Of a DNA stretch of 64,000 bases, positions 15,459-23,206 are shown piece by piece (position 1 is the stretch's first letter; each line of letters opens with the position of its first letter). Under the pieces are notes generated by a model that had not been told where the DNA came from, searched no databases, and was given only the letters and a program-made list of their open reading frames with translations. This DNA comes from Paraburkholderia rhynchosiae. Lineage in GTDB: Bacteria; Pseudomonadota; Gammaproteobacteria; Burkholderiales; Burkholderiaceae. Both the position numbers and the translations under genes were made by a program. The stretch lies in assembly GCF_002879865.1 (NCBI RefSeq), contig NZ_PNXY01000015.1:1-64000 (forward strand). The letters are read 5' to 3'.

Positions 15459-15598
15459 ACCATACGCCCGCTGCGCGCGGGTAACAGGAGACCGACATGG
15501 CATGGCCAGGCGAACAGACACTCAGGATCGGCGCCGTGCAGTGTGCACGGTGACCGTTGACGCCGATGCCGCCGACGGTGACCCTGCCCCAGCGCAGA

Positions 15599-17083
15599 CT
15601 AGCCATTTGCCAACCCCGACTTCTCTGCGTTGGCCGGGCTTTGCACGCCAGCGCCCGCCGTTACCCGTTTGATGAACCCGTCACCGCGCTCGAGCGTGAG
15701 CGTCTGGAACAGGCCTTGATACGGGATAAAGTCCAGATCGACGCCAACGACATAGAACGTCGACGAGAACGACCCGCGCACGATCCGCACATAGCTCCCC
15801 GGCTTGACCGTTTCATTCGCGCGGATGCGCGCCGTGCCGCGCTCGAGCAGGACATTGTCCTTATTCGACGCGACGACGATCGCCCGCCGGTTGTTGATCC
15901 AGTTCATCATGCTGGCGCTGCGTGTCGCCTGCTGTGCCGCCGGTTGCCCGCTCGACATGGTCGTCACGTCGTTGCCGCCCTGCTGGGTCTCCGTCTCTAG
16001 CATGCGGACACCGTAGAACTGCGCGGCCGAGTTGGTGTAGTGGCCGAGATCCACCGATTCCGGATCGGCGCCTATGGCGAACTGCTGGCTGACGATGTTG
16101 TCGACGAGCTCGAAGCGCGGCGCGCGCGTCCAGTAATAGTTCGAGACGTTCTCATCGCCGCGAGAGACATTCAGGGCGATCACGTCCTTGGCGTCGATAT
16201 CGATGGGCGTCAGATTCAGCGAATCCGGCTGAATGACATTACCGTTGATATCCCTGAGCGGGTTCGGCCGATAGACGACGTATTCCCCGTCCTCCCTCGA
16301 CTCAATGTAAAGCTCGTTCCAGGCGCCGACGTCTCCGAAATAGGAGAGCAGGCCGTGGATGGTGCCCTGCTGGTTCTGGGCGCCACCAACGTCGACGACG
16401 CCATTCGCGACCGACACGTCGAGATTGAACGCCGTCGGATTCGGCGAATTCGGAGGCATGAGCGAACTCAGGAACGGATTCATGATGCTTTTCACCACCT
16501 CAGTGATGAACTCAGATGCTGTCATAGACGTCTTGAAGCCGAGTCCGAACCGCTCGAACAAACGGAAGCTCGAAAGATAGTTTTCGCCGACCACGTAGCC
16601 CGGCATGTACTTGATCTGCATGATCTGCCAGAGCTTTCCAAGGTCCTGGCCATTTATCGTGACCGTGCGCATCGGCTTGCCATCGTTGCCCATCGCCTCA
16701 TTACGCGAGATTCCGGAAACGAAACCACGCATCAGAATAGGCGGCTTGGTCGGATTGCCCGTCGACGCACCGGGCAGGTTATGCCGCATGCGGATTTCGA
16801 TGAAATCCATTGGCTCGATCAGCCCATACATCGACTCGAACGAATTGCCTTGCGCATAGGGCTTATCGGGCACGGTCAGCGACCAACCGCCCGCTGGCTC
16901 GCGAACCGACTTCGATACGCACAGGCGCCCGCCCTCACCGAGCCACGGTGTCAGATCGATCGTCCTGTTCGTGTCGAGCACGCGTTGCGATACCGGCGTC
17001 TGGCCGTCGACTGTCTGACGTCCGATAGTTTTGAAAACCACGACGCGCACGTCGGGCACGTAGAGCTGAACGTTTGTAGCCAT
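15599..17083 (-). CDS. phage tail/baseplate hub-like protein
   Basis: A 494-residue protein resembling tail or baseplate hub proteins. The N-terminus (LYVPDVRVVVF, IDLTPWLGEGG, SKSVREPAGGWSLTV) and the segment IEPMDFIEIRM...MRGFVSGI...TVTINGQDLGKLW look like the beta-rich hub seen in several Burkholderia-type tailed phages. There is no lysozyme domain. ATG 17083 overlaps the AlpA stop (TAATG). The following C-terminal part (SYVRIVRGSFSSTFYVVGV) fits an OB-like strand. No tube, sheath or tape measure gene is nearby, so the protein probably works with a helper phage tail, or is a remnant. Confidence 0.65.
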   Translation of the reverse strand: MATNVQLYVPDVRVVVFKTIGRQTVDGQTPVSQRVLDTNRTIDLTPWLGEGGRLCVSKSVREPAGGWSLTVPDKPYAQGNSFESMYGLIEPMDFIEIRMRHNLPGASTGNPTKPPILMRGFVSGISRNEAMGNDGKPMRTVTINGQDLGKLWQIMQIKYMPGYVVGENYLSSFRLFERFGLGFKTSMTASEFITEVVKSIMNPFLSSLMPPNSPNPTAFNLDVSVANGVVDVGGAQNQQGTIHGLLSYFGDVGAWNELYIESREDGEYVVYRPNPLRDINGNVIQPDSLNLTPIDIDAKDVIALNVSRGDENVSNYYWTRAPRFELVDNIVSQQFAIGADPESVDLGHYTNSAAQFYGVRMLETETQQGGNDVTTMSSGQPAAQQATRSASMMNWINNRRAIVVASNKDNVLLERGTARIRANETVKPGSYVRIVRGSFSSTFYVVGVDLDFIPYQGLFQTLTLERGDGFIKRVTAGAGVQSPANAEKSGLANG

Positions 17084-17280
17084 TACGCAGCACCCCCAGC
17101 GACGCTGCGCGACGCGATAAACGCGTTCACGTCTTCCTGGCGCCACGCGACAACGCGCGCATTCAGCACGACGGGCTTAGCGAATTTGCCCTCTCGGATC
17201 AGGTTGTAAATCATGGACTTTTTCAGCCCTACCGCCGCGATCACCGCAGGCAGGCGCAATAGTTGGGTTGTGCCGCTCAT
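17083..17280 (-). CDS. AlpA-family HTH regulator (copy 3)
   Basis: A 65-residue AlpA-type protein: LLRLPAVIAAVGLKKSMIYNLIREGKFAKPV followed by VVAWRQEDVNAFIASR. The start ATG 17280 has only a weak ribosome site. The stop is fused to the hub gene start (TAATG), so the hub is translationally coupled to this regulator. A GTCGTGAC box is centred about 40 bp upstream. It differs from the other two AlpA copies in most positions, so these are old paralogues and not a recent duplication. Confidence 0.8.
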   Translation of the reverse strand: MSGTTQLLRLPAVIAAVGLKKSMIYNLIREGKFAKPVVLNARVVAWRQEDVNAFIASRSVAGGAA

Positions 17281-17315
17281 CTGGATCTAGTCCCGTTGTT
17301 GGATGACCCATTCTT

Positions 17316-17328
17316 GCGTCACGACTTT
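17316..17328 (-). promoter_or_regulatory. GTCGTGAC box, site G (AlpA operon 3)
   Basis: Read toward AlpA copy 3 the site is AAAGTCGTGACGC, with an exact core, about 37 bp upstream of ATG 17280. Confidence 0.5.
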
Positions 17329-17382
17329 GGCCTGCGTTGGCCGTCTTTGGGCTTCTGTGCACGAAACGCACGCAAAGAAAAA

Positions 17383-17397
17383 GCCGCTCGAAGCGGC
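17383..17397 (-). terminator. hairpin terminator on the minus strand
   Basis: GCCGCT-TCG-AGCGGC is followed on the minus strand by TTTTTC. It shields AlpA operon 3 from transcripts running antisense through the gp10-like gene. A related stem lies at 18338-18357. Confidence 0.55.
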
Positions 17398-17456
17398 CTG
17401 CCCGCCCTACTCCGCCACCCGTCGCGACATTACATTAGGGCGAAGGAGGTGCCCCA

Positions 17457-18311
17457 ATGGCCCAATTCAAAGTCTCAGTCGACCTGTCGCAGATGCTGAA
17501 TGCAGTGCCGATCATCACCCGGCAGGTCTTCCCGCTGGTTAATCAGGCGGTGCGTGCGATCGCCGAGCAGACAGCCGCCAACTGGCAAAAGGAGGTATAC
17601 CGAGCGAAGCTATGGAGCGGCGAGAAAGACGCCTATGTGAAGTCGATCACGTGGGCAATGGCGGGCCACTTCGCGGCCGTCGTGCAGGCCGACTACAAGA
17701 ACGCTGACGAGATCGAGACCGGGCGCCCGCCGCACGATCTTAAGACGATGCTTTCGACTAGCCCGAAGGTCCGTCGCACCAAGGACGGCCTGCGCTTCAT
17801 GATCATTCCGCTGCGCGCGAATACGCCGGGTAACGACGCGCTCGCGCAATCCATGCCGACGGACGTCTATACCGCCGCGTCGCAACTGAAGGCCAGCACT
17901 ATCGTCGCGCAGAGCAAACGCGCATCTGGCGAGATGACCTCGATGCACCCGCAATGGAGCGCCAAGCCCCTGAAGAAGCAGACGCCGTTCATGTCGTCGA
18001 CGGCAACGCGCGGAACGTTTATGGTTCCGCGCAACGTCTACAAGTGGGGCGGAAAGCTCGATACATCGGGAATCGCGAACCTGAGCTCAGCCGATCAGAA
18101 GCGCTATCAGGGCATGGTCCGCATGGACAACAGGACGCCCGGCGGGAAAACGTACAGCAGCTATCTCACGTTTAGGGTGATGTCCGAGAACTCGCCAGGC
18201 TGGATAATTCCAGCGCGACCTGGGCTGTATCTGGCAAAGAAGACGGCGGACGCGATGCAGCCGCTTGCCGAGAAGGTTATCAACGAGGCAGTCGCACAGA
18301 GCCTCGACTGA
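17457..18311 (+). CDS. phage gp10-like tail completion/minor tail protein
   Basis: A 284-residue protein resembling HK97-gp10-type and Mu-type tail-completion proteins. The opening helix has AIAEQTAANWQKEVY, followed by EIETGRPPHDLKTML, KVRRTKDGLRFMIIPLRANTPGND, and a C-terminal GWIIPARPGLYLAKKTADAM. Its ribosome site, AAGGAGGTG, is the strongest in the element, implying high expression. It diverges from AlpA operon 3 and is flanked on both sides by near-identical hairpins (17383-17397 and 18338-18357). With the hub-like protein it forms a minimal tail cassette. Confidence 0.65.
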   Translation: MAQFKVSVDLSQMLNAVPIITRQVFPLVNQAVRAIAEQTAANWQKEVYRAKLWSGEKDAYVKSITWAMAGHFAAVVQADYKNADEIETGRPPHDLKTMLSTSPKVRRTKDGLRFMIIPLRANTPGNDALAQSMPTDVYTAASQLKASTIVAQSKRASGEMTSMHPQWSAKPLKKQTPFMSSTATRGTFMVPRNVYKWGGKLDTSGIANLSSADQKRYQGMVRMDNRTPGGKTYSSYLTFRVMSENSPGWIIPARPGLYLAKKTADAMQPLAEKVINEAVAQSLD

Positions 18312-18337
18312 AGCTGCTTGCATATCAAGTAGTGCAC

Positions 18338-18357
18338 AGGCCGCTCGAAAGCGGCCT
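18338..18357 (+). terminator. hairpin after the gp10-like gene
   Basis: AGGCCGCT-CGAA-AGCGGCCT is a perfect 8-bp stem 27 bp past the stop, lacking a U tract on either strand. Stem and right flank (GCGGCCTGYCYGCCCTAC) repeat those at 17383-17410. Confidence 0.5.
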
Positions 18358-18391
18358 GTCTGCCCTACCCTACTGTCGACCATGTCGAGCG

Positions 18392-18595
18392 TTATGCGTA
18401 CGGATTGGCAGGGAGGCGATGGAATTCTTCGATCGCGCGCTTCTTCGCGTCTGCGAGCTCCAGCTCCAAGCGTACCAGCACGCGACGCGCTTTCGTTGCG
18501 TCGACGCCCGCCGACACCGCCGCGTCGATTCGCGCCCTTGCTCTGGCGACTTCGATCGTCAGTCCGCCTACCAAACCTTCTGCTGCTGTTGCCAT
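18392..18595 (-). CDS. small helical protein
   Basis: A 67-residue, Ala/Arg/Glu-rich helical protein (IEVARARARIDAAVSAGVDATKARRVLVRLELELADAKKRAIEEF). ATG 18595 has GGGAAGG just upstream; ATG 18610 is the alternative. A strong GTCGTGAC box (18652-18669) marks it as a regulated unit. The sequence suggests a small coiled coil, possibly a modulator or anti-repressor; nothing identifies it. Confidence 0.55.
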   Translation of the reverse strand: MATAAEGLVGGLTIEVARARARIDAAVSAGVDATKARRVLVRLELELADAKKRAIEEFHRLPANPYA

Positions 18596-18651
18596 GTCCT
18601 TCCCTGTCATAGTGGATTGCCCACCGCGCTATTGCGGCCTGCTATGGCCTA

Positions 18652-18669
18652 TTGTCGTGTCACGATTGG
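18652..18669 (-). promoter_or_regulatory. GTCGTGAC box, site H
   Basis: TTGTCGTGTCACGATTGG is a near-perfect palindrome, the second most symmetric copy, about 57 bp upstream of ATG 18595. Confidence 0.55.
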
Positions 18670-18702
18670 CCGCCCCTAGAGCCACGCGAACCGATTGAAG
18701 GA

Positions 18703-19662
18703 TCAGCGATCCGTCAACTGCACCAGCGTTGACGGATCGCACTCCAAATAGCGCTCACTATCGTCATAGGCGGGTTTACCGTCTCGTCGCAGACACGTCA
18801 CCCACCAGACGTCGTCACAACACGTACTAACCACGTAAATCTCGTCCGGCGCATCTGTCCTTCCTTTCTCCGCCCGTGACAACGCTTCTGCGACAAGGTC
18901 GTGGTTGGTTAGTTGGATGTCGTCTTCTTCGAGCACCAAGACGGTACATGCGTCGCAATTTCGCTTCCACGCCGCGAGCTTCCCGTACTTATCGTCACAT
19001 GACTTGCTAATGCGATCGAACCTCGCCGCCTCAATGTTGCTTTCAACCAGATAGGCAACGCTGAACCGTCTACGAGGTCCCAATACGGCAAAGCGGTGAA
19101 GCGTGACGGCGAAAGGAACCCCGGTGAGCGTCACCTTTTGAATCGGCGTGACGTAACGGCCATATGGCGCGATCGGGAGAGTCGGCGCAGACTCCCGCAC
19201 CCATTTCACGAGCACGTCTTGAATTTGCGCGATTTGAGCAGGCTTCAATCCCACCGTTGCGTCGACAGGGACGTGCAGCTCAAATGATTCAGCAAATTGC
19301 AAGGTGCTCGCGAGCTCGTGCTCGATCGGGCCGAAAAGGCGCCGATTATGTACCGCCATCTTGATCTGATCCGGGAAAGGCTCTATCCCAGTATGTTCAA
19401 ATGCGAAGAGACGCCCGCCAATAGTGCATGCAAGATCAATCGGCACGGCATGCCCTTCCAGCTCTGGTGATCGAACATCATCGCCGCGACAAACTCCGTC
19501 TCGCGTCTCGATGTGACGGAGGACCGCATCAAGGGTTTTTCCCTCGTTGAACCTTTTGCTGATCGCTTTCAATCGATTTTGCTCAGAAATTGTGGCCGGC
19601 TCGGATAGCGGAATCTTCGCACGACGACGCCAGCGTGAACACATCCTAAATGTGTTGGGCAA
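18703..19662 (-). CDS. uncharacterised cargo protein
   Basis: Up to 319 residues. The start is uncertain: TTG 19662 gives the full frame and ATG 19644 is the next candidate, and neither has a good ribosome site. Residues about 55-100 read RSPELEGHAVPIDLACTIGGRLFAFEHTGIEPFPDQI, an acidic/beta pattern vaguely like nuclease-fold proteins. Later there is LEEDDIQLTNHDLV and a C-terminal CCDDVWWVTCLRR. I do not recognise the family. It ends about 60 bp before box H and is followed upstream, on the same strand, by the Mrr-like nuclease gene. A joint defence role is inference from adjacency. Confidence 0.55.
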   Translation of the reverse strand: MPNTFRMCSRWRRRAKIPLSEPATISEQNRLKAISKRFNEGKTLDAVLRHIETRDGVCRGDDVRSPELEGHAVPIDLACTIGGRLFAFEHTGIEPFPDQIKMAVHNRRLFGPIEHELASTLQFAESFELHVPVDATVGLKPAQIAQIQDVLVKWVRESAPTLPIAPYGRYVTPIQKVTLTGVPFAVTLHRFAVLGPRRRFSVAYLVESNIEAARFDRISKSCDDKYGKLAAWKRNCDACTVLVLEEDDIQLTNHDLVAEALSRAEKGRTDAPDEIYVVSTCCDDVWWVTCLRRDGKPAYDDSERYLECDPSTLVQLTDR

Positions 19663-19819
19663 TCCACATGAGCGCCTAGTAGAGCAGGCCTACGCAAGAT
19701 CGGCGGAATACCTCCGGGCGCAGGGCGGGCGCTGCGAAATGGCGACTAAGGTTGGGACGGTGCACCAAGCTGCAACAGAGATATTCGCTCATCTGTAGAA
19801 CTGTGTGAGAACGACGCCG

Positions 19820-20707
19820 TCAATCCGTACCCCAACATGTAAGCCCTTGGAGCCGCAACACAGGTCGTATAGGCGGGGCGTCGCCGAGCGAGAGCTTTTT
19901 CCATCGACTCTCTATTTCCTCTGGACTCAGGCCGCCAGTTGTAAACGAGTTTGTCACCACTAGCCCTGTGTGCTCATCTAGGAATCCGCTGATGCGCTCT
20001 ATGTCCAACTGCCCGAAGTAGACCTCGCTAGTAACTCTAAGGCCCACTGTCAGCGTGACTGGTATCAAGGTGCCGTAACCGTTGTCAATTTGTGTCACGT
20101 GTCCCGGGTAAATTAGCAGGCCCTCATGATCACCAACGTCGGTAGGCAGATCACCATTGTTCCACCTCGTGCTCGCGGTCTTGAGCGGTGAATCGAGGCG
20201 GTCGCCGGCTGACGTAAAGACCTCGAAATCAGCTGGGTGCTGCGATATTCGGATCGGCACAGCGGCGATCGAGCTGATTCCGAAACTCATTGCCGCTGAT
20301 CGAAAATCGCAGACCACCGGGATCGCCGCCTTCACGCGCCACTTATGGTCGTCTGTATCGATTGGCCTATAGAGCTCGATCTGACGATGTTTTGCCGTTT
20401 TTTTTGCGGAGACGGAGAAGCCGGCGGGACAGACGAGCACGCCTTTGTGGGCACCTACGTCGCTGACAAGGCCGTAGAACTCCTCCACTCCCTTCGTATC
20501 GACCGGTTTTTTGTAGTCCTTGCAGTCGATGACGATCGACATCTCGTATTGTCCGATTTTCTGGCGCACGAGAATGTCAATCTGCCTTTCCCTTTCGGTG
20601 ATCCTTCCGAGCAGATGTACGTTGTGCTGGACGTCAGCCTCGGGTGCGAGTTGCTTCTGAATGCGCGCCACCAGTTCTTCTAGTTTTAGCCAATCCTTGC
20701 TCGACAT
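19820..20707 (-). CDS. Mrr-like PD-(D/E)xK restriction endonuclease
   Basis: A 295-residue protein. Residues 5-110 form an Mrr/REase-like catalytic domain: KLEELVARIQKQL, then ITERERQIDILV with the metal-binding Asp, then IVIDCKDYKKPVD giving the D-x-K pair, and FYGLVSDVGAHKGVLVCPAGFS as the closing helix-strand. The remaining 180 residues are unassigned and may form a specificity or effector domain. The start ATG 20707 follows GGGGG. No methyltransferase gene is visible, so it may act on modified or foreign DNA as Mrr does, or be controlled by box I (20803-20814). Confidence 0.75.
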   Translation of the reverse strand: MSSKDWLKLEELVARIQKQLAPEADVQHNVHLLGRITERERQIDILVRQKIGQYEMSIVIDCKDYKKPVDTKGVEEFYGLVSDVGAHKGVLVCPAGFSVSAKKTAKHRQIELYRPIDTDDHKWRVKAAIPVVCDFRSAAMSFGISSIAAVPIRISQHPADFEVFTSAGDRLDSPLKTASTRWNNGDLPTDVGDHEGLLIYPGHVTQIDNGYGTLIPVTLTVGLRVTSEVYFGQLDIERISGFLDEHTGLVVTNSFTTGGLSPEEIESRWKKLSLGDAPPIRPVLRLQGLTCWGTD

Positions 20708-21060
20708 AGCGGCCCCCTGCACTTGGAGGATCATAGCGCAGGAGGAGCTCGGCACTAAATATTGAGGTACGCAGGCACACGCCTACGCTCCTACGTGCCC
20801 CGAATCACGACAGGCCGTGCCGTACACCGTTGCCGCCGTTCGCGTCGTCGACCTCGCAGGTCACCTTCGGCGCCGACGCCGAACCTGTGAGATGGGCAAG
20901 GTTTCACTGCAGGAACAATCGAGACCTTGCGCCCGAATGCGCCCGAACAATTGCAGAGCGCCCGGCGACGCCCACCAGACAAGCCTTCAAAGCAACGCGT
21001 AACAGAGTTTTAGTGTGTTTAGAAAATATCCTGTCAAATCAACCACTTGAGAGATTACTC
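20708..21060. other. intergenic region between divergent units
   Basis: These 353 bp between the Mrr-like gene and the small plus-strand frames hold box I. Otherwise I see nothing with a start signal and a coherent frame. Confidence 0.45.
20803..20814 (-). promoter_or_regulatory. GTCGTGAC box, site I
   Basis: Read toward the Mrr-like gene the site is CCTGTCGTGATT, about 96 bp upstream of ATG 20707. This is farther than the other boxes, which implies a longer leader. Confidence 0.4.
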
Positions 21061-21171
21061 ATGCCACGGTATATTCCGTTCAATGAAGCGCGGGCGCAGT
21101 CCATCACGCGCGCAAACAACGAATTGATACTCGGAAAATTTGATGAAAGCACAACCAACTACTGCGATTGA
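21061..21171 (+). CDS. possible 36-residue small protein
   Basis: The frame starts at ATG 21061 after GAGAG and encodes a 36-residue peptide with a balanced composition (MPRYIPFNEARAQ...). Its end overlaps the start of the next gene by 29 bp. It could be a leader peptide coupled to that gene. Confidence 0.35.
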   Translation: MPRYIPFNEARAQSITRANNELILGKFDESTTNYCD

Positions 21172-21415
21172 CGAACAGAAAATCGGCGACCTTCAAAACT
21201 CCATCATCAGCGCATTCAGCTACGCCGGGTTTGCCGTGACAACAGCAACCGGTGAATCGGCGACGTTAGCCGTGATCGACAAAGACGGCAACGTGCTCGA
21301 CTCAGGCGCCGGCGTCGCCATTGCAGCTTGGAACGTCGCTCTCAACTCGTACCGCAATTTCCTTAGAGGAGCGGGCCACCTGCGCGTCCTCTCGAAGCCG
21401 CCCGAGCGGACCTAG
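21143..21415 (+). CDS. small hypothetical protein
   Basis: A 90-residue protein with a small-residue-rich middle (GESATLAVIDKDGNVLDSGAGVAIAAWNVALNSYRNFLRG). No signal peptide, zinc site or HTH is visible. The start ATG 21143 overlaps the 36-residue frame. It converges on the minus-strand P-loop gene. Not recognised. Confidence 0.45.
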   Translation: MKAQPTTAIDEQKIGDLQNSIISAFSYAGFAVTTATGESATLAVIDKDGNVLDSGAGVAIAAWNVALNSYRNFLRGAGHLRVLSKPPERT

Positions 21416-21475
21416 AAGTAAGTGCTGGTGGCGCCTTATCGGGCGGCATTTTCGCTGTAGATCGGCAACCGCCGA

Positions 21476-22003
21476 CTACAGGAAATCGAAGAAGTCGGCG
21501 AGTACCAGCCCATTCCTGTTGAGTTGACGAACGTCCAACGACATGACCTCTACCCGATCGTCGATGGAGTGCAAGTCAGCAAGCAAATCACGTCCGGGAA
21601 TGAAATCACTTACGTCGACACCTTGATGGTTCGGGCTGAGCACCGCCACACGGATGCGTTCGGGTTCGAATGCATTGATAAAACCATCGATCGTCGTCAC
21701 CGCATCCGGCATCTGTTTGAACGCGTCAGGATGTAGCGGACCTGCGAAACACCAGCGGCCGCTTGGCATCTTGCGTTCAGTCTTGATCAGAAATTGACGA
21801 AGATCCTCATTCGATTCATGCGGAGACGTCAGGCGAAGATACAGACGCCGTTCGTTGCTAATCGCGTAGTCATCCGGAAGCTTCGATTTATCCGGGATTT
21901 CGCCGTTGGTATGAAAACGGCGATCGAGAAACATCGATCGCAGAGTTGTGCTCTTGCCGAAGTGCCGCGGCGCCACAACAAATAAGGCACGCTCTAGATA
22001 CAT
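21476..22003 (-). CDS. small P-loop (Walker A) protein next to DarTG
   Basis: A 175-residue protein starting MYLERALFVVAPRHFGKSTTLRSMF, a clear Walker A (APRHFGKST) preceded by a beta strand. A Walker B-like strand (IRVAVLSPN) occurs near residue 118. It is small for a motor ATPase and resembles single-domain nucleoside/nucleotide-kinase-like P-loop proteins. ATG 22003 has AAGGTGG upstream; the longer frame to 22243 runs through a terminator and is rejected. It lies 146 bp downstream of darG on the same strand, separated by a terminator (22086-22116), so it is likely its own unit. Confidence 0.6.
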   Translation of the reverse strand: MYLERALFVVAPRHFGKSTTLRSMFLDRRFHTNGEIPDKSKLPDDYAISNERRLYLRLTSPHESNEDLRQFLIKTERKMPSGRWCFAGPLHPDAFKQMPDAVTTIDGFINAFEPERIRVAVLSPNHQGVDVSDFIPGRDLLADLHSIDDRVEVMSLDVRQLNRNGLVLADFFDFL

Positions 22004-22085
22004 TCCCACCTTTCCCCGAATTTTATTGAATAATGAGTTGCCATCGTGCCACTTATGGTCGAGTCTGCAAGAGCGCCGCAGCAAC

Positions 22086-22116
22086 AAAAAACGGCGCCTC
22101 GAAGGGCACCGTTTTT
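22086..22116. terminator. bidirectional terminator after darG
   Basis: AACGGCGCC pairs with GGCACCGTT (one mismatch), flanked by AAAAA and TTTTT, so it can stop transcripts from either side. It lies between darG and the P-loop gene. Confidence 0.65.
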
Positions 22117-22149
22117 CACGGGCGAATACGCAGCCGTGGTGCGTACGAA

Positions 22150-23196
22150 TCACACGGCGTGTTGGATCCACCCCTTCTTCGCGAGTACTTCGGCAGCCAG
22201 GCGAATCTGTCGCGGCGTGAACTGTCGTTTGCGATCGTTCCATCCATACACACGCTGCGTGATTTCGTCGACCGACGCCGATGGCTCATCTCTCGCGAGC
22301 CAGTGAACAGTTGCAAGCAACTCAAGGCCGTACGGCGACTCGAAGCCCTCCACCAACTCCGCAACCTTGTCGAATCGACCGCGCGTCTCGGCGGACTCAG
22401 ACAGGAAGCGCGCCGCCTCATCTTCGGCGCCTGGCACAAGCGCCAGCAACTTCTCAGGATCGTCCCCGCCGTCGGCATAGCCCACGAGAAAATGCCCCTC
22501 GATCGCACTCATTACGTGGCGCAGGTTCTGAGCGTATGGACCATAGTGCGCTTTCTGGAACTGTAGGCGCAGCGGTTCGCCCGCCTCCTGCATGAAGTAC
22601 ATGAGCTTGTGAACCTCGAGCAGCGAGACGGTGGGGTCCAAAAGCCCCCGCAGATACCGCGAGACGAGTTCCACCAGCGCTGCGCGCCCGGCCGTCATCT
22701 TCGGCACGTCACGCTTATGCACCATCTTGTCGGACTCGGGCGCACCGTTCGGCTCGTAGACTCGCACGTCAACGTCGTCCATAGAAGCCATTGCCTGCTC
22801 AATGCGCGGCTTCACCTGGTTCCAGTCTAGGCCACCGAGCCCAGCACCGAGCGGCGGGATCGCGATCGAGCGGATGCCCTTGCGTCGGATGACCCTCTCC
22901 AGATCAACGAGGCCCGACTCGATGTCTTCCATACGGCTCTTGCCCTTCCAGTGCCGCTTCGTCGGGAAATTGATGATAAAGCGCGGATTCGTCAATCCCC
23001 CCATGTCGTAGACGAACATGCGGCCTGGTTGAACCTCTTCGGCCTTACACGCACGTGCGTACGCCGCGAAGTTCTCAGGATATGCGTTCTTGAATTGCAG
23101 CGCGATCCCACGCCCCATAATGCCGACGCAGTTCACCGTGTTGACCACCGCCTCAACGTCAGCATGAAGTATGTTTCCGCTGGTGTATCGGATCAT
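22150..23196 (-). CDS. darG: DarG antitoxin: macrodomain ADP-ribosylglycohydrolase
   Basis: A 348-residue protein. Residues 1-155 form a macrodomain: IRYTSGNILHADVEAVVNTVNC, GIMGRGIALQFKNAYP, FVYDMG and IPPLGAGLGGLDW, the pattern of DarG enzymes that remove ADP-ribose from thymidine in DNA. Residues 170-348 match the DarG C-terminal domain that also neutralises DarT (LEVHKLMYFMQEAGEPLRL, YGPYAQNLRHV, YGLELLATVHW). I chose ATG 23196 because AAGGA lies 7 bases upstream within the end of darT; the frame extends to 23343 inside darT. It is 10 bp downstream of darT and cotranscribed. Confidence 0.9.
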   Translation of the reverse strand: MIRYTSGNILHADVEAVVNTVNCVGIMGRGIALQFKNAYPENFAAYARACKAEEVQPGRMFVYDMGGLTNPRFIINFPTKRHWKGKSRMEDIESGLVDLERVIRRKGIRSIAIPPLGAGLGGLDWNQVKPRIEQAMASMDDVDVRVYEPNGAPESDKMVHKRDVPKMTAGRAALVELVSRYLRGLLDPTVSLLEVHKLMYFMQEAGEPLRLQFQKAHYGPYAQNLRHVMSAIEGHFLVGYADGGDDPEKLLALVPGAEDEAARFLSESAETRGRFDKVAELVEGFESPYGLELLATVHWLARDEPSASVDEITQRVYGWNDRKRQFTPRQIRLAAEVLAKKGWIQHAV

Positions 23197-23206
23197 GATC
23201 GCGTCC

